A stretch of DNA of 5,441 nucleotides. It comes from an uncultured Rhodospirillales bacterium. Lineage in GTDB: Bacteria > Pseudomonadota > Alphaproteobacteria > ATCC43930 > CGMCC-115725. Shown piece after piece: positions 4,681 through 5,441 of this stretch. A program made the position numbers and the translations under genes. The notes below the pieces were generated by a model. The model ran no database searches. It had not been told where the DNA came from and was given only the letters and a program-made list of their open reading frames with translations. The stretch spans positions 1-5,441 of the forward strand of contig CAIUCF010000178.1 of NCBI GenBank assembly GCA_903897565.1, in the 5' to 3' direction. Each line of letters starts with the position of its first letter. The first letter of the stretch is position 1.

Positions 4681-5441
4681 CACACGGCCTCCGTAAACGA
4701 CACGGTCAATTCTTCCGGCGCTGCGCCCGGCTCGCACAGCGCGGTTTCGATGGCGTAGATCATCGCGACCTCGGCATGGAAGCGGGCGCCGAGCGCTTCG
4801 CCCTTGCTTGTCACCACCACGGGCTCGGGTGCCTGTCCCTGCGCGTAGGCGGCGGCATTTTCGCCGAGGCGACGGTAATGGTCGAGCGTCGTAATCGGCG
4901 CGTTGGAGAAGAGTTCGAGATTGTGATGCGGCAGGCGGTCGCGTTGATGAATGATCGCCGTGCCCTTGGCCTGCAGGCCGATCCCGATACCCGAACCGGC
5001 AAGCCGCGCGGCGGAGAGACCAAGGAACGAGGTATCCGCCGTGTGGTGCATCCGCACGATCCGCGGCACGCCGCCGCCGGCCACGATCCCGTCGACGAGC
5101 GCCTTCAGCACTTCCGATACGCCCGCGCCGTTGAGCGCGCGGAACAGCTTGGTGCCGAAGGCCGGGCTGATGCCGATCACGACCTCCCGCTCCGGCCGAC
5201 CCGGCGCAGGCGTCGCACCCAGCTTATAGAGCGCCCGGCGCTGCTCGATGCGCTCGAACACGGCTTGCGAGCGCAATACCTCGCGCTGATCGAGCTGATC
5301 GCGAATTCCGCCGATCGCGCGGCGGCGTTCGGCATCGATCCGGTAGCCGGTGCCCGGGCCCTGATAGTCGTTGGGGTCGTTGACCGCCGAGACGATGCGG
5401 CCGTCGCGGATCAGGGCCGACGTCTGCAGATAGTCTCCCGA
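4680..5441 (-). CDS. B12-dependent diol/glycerol dehydratase large-medium (alpha-beta) subunit fusion, C-terminal part
   Basis: The frame is open from the right edge to TGA at 4682-4680, showing 253 residues. The first 34 or so (5441 to about 5340) match the end of the large subunit: GDYLQTSAL, then SAVNDPNDYQGPGTGYRI. With no stop, the frame passes through a charged, probably helical linker (about 5339-5190) into a medium-subunit domain (about 5186-4683). That domain shows VVIGISPAFG, GSGIGIGLQAKGTAIIHQ and HNLELFSNAP. The Lys in QAKG and Asn in HNLEL correspond, as I recall, to cobalamin-contact residues in the Klebsiella oxytoca enzyme. The complete protein would bind adenosylcobalamin and carry the radical-based diol or glycerol dehydration. 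A TTG at 5276 is an internal codon, not a start, because homology continues upstream of it. The N-terminal targeting extension of microcompartment PduD is replaced by the linker. The small-subunit gene follows with a TGATG overlap. No reactivase gene is visible. Confidence 0.93.
   Translation of the reverse strand, partial: SGDYLQTSALIRDGRIVSAVNDPNDYQGPGTGYRIDAERRRAIGGIRDQLDQREVLRSQAVFERIEQRRALYKLGATPAPGRPEREVVIGISPAFGTKLFRALNGAGVSEVLKALVDGIVAGGGVPRIVRMHHTADTSFLGLSAARLAGSGIGIGLQAKGTAIIHQRDRLPHHNLELFSNAPITTLDHYRRLGENAAAYAQGQAPEPVVVTSKGEALGARFHAEVAMIYAIETALCEPGAAPEELTVSFTEAV
4688..4692 (-). promoter_or_regulatory. Shine-Dalgarno site for the dehydratase small subunit
   Basis: On the minus strand GGAGG lies 7 bases before ATG 4680, inside the last codons of the fusion gene. 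It fixes the small-subunit start and fits coupled translation. Confidence 0.7.

Noticed and set aside
5274..5276. TTG as the start of a separate medium subunit
   Set aside because: The frame continues upstream with unmistakable large-subunit C-terminal sequence and no stop, and no Shine-Dalgarno supports TTG 5276.
1..5441. CRISPR array, tRNA/rRNA gene, insertion sequence, phage or defence system
   Set aside because: I found no evenly spaced direct repeats, no cloverleaf-like or rRNA sequence, no transposase or integrase motif, and no known defence-protein motif in any supported gene.

Overview
The window looks like chromosomal DNA from a GC-rich alphaproteobacterium, probably of the Hyphomicrobiales (Rhizobiales) type. 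Three things suggest this: strong G/C preference at third codon positions, a Flp pilin of the Tad/Cpa type, and a DUF4118-PAS-PAS hybrid histidine kinase of a style common in that order. This is inference from protein style; no rRNA or other taxonomic marker is present.

Layout. (1) Positions 1-833 read on the minus strand. A likely sigma70-type promoter (833-805) precedes a short Flp-type pilin gene (676-515). The pilin is followed, with a possible 26-base overlap, by the 5' part of a secreted esterase of the poly(3-hydroxybutyrate) depolymerase/LpqC family, which runs off the left edge. (2) Positions 707-1140 hold no gene. This divergent intergenic region carries the flp promoter on one strand and, on the other, two adjacent AT-rich dyads containing a perfect TATAAT, then a 7-bp stem, ahead of the kinase gene. 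(3) Positions 1141-3510 (plus) encode a complete 789-residue membrane-bound hybrid sensor histidine kinase with its own receiver domain. (4) Positions 3511-3834 hold no convincing protein gene but contain a good promoter, an AT-rich inverted repeat, a GC-rich hairpin and a leader hairpin; they could be the leader of the next gene or include a small RNA. (5) Positions 3835-4206 (plus) encode a small, alanine-rich, probably four-helix membrane protein of unknown function. (6) A GC-rich hairpin at 4231-4253 separates this gene from a convergent minus-strand operon. (7) Positions 5441-4261 (minus) carry the end of a coenzyme-B12-dependent diol/glycerol dehydratase operon. The large and medium subunits are joined in one uninterrupted reading frame (5' end outside the window), followed by a separate small subunit whose start codon overlaps the fusion's stop codon.

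The parts appear to be independent units rather than one pathway. The dehydratase would convert 1,2-propanediol or glycerol to the corresponding aldehyde. The kinase probably acts in a phosphorelay with a partner outside the window. The pilin and secreted esterase may be co-transcribed. I see no CRISPR array, tRNA, rRNA, insertion sequence or recognisable defence system. The most distinctive items are the fused dehydratase subunits, the orphan pilin overlapping an exported esterase, and the regulatory-looking intergenic regions flanking the kinase.
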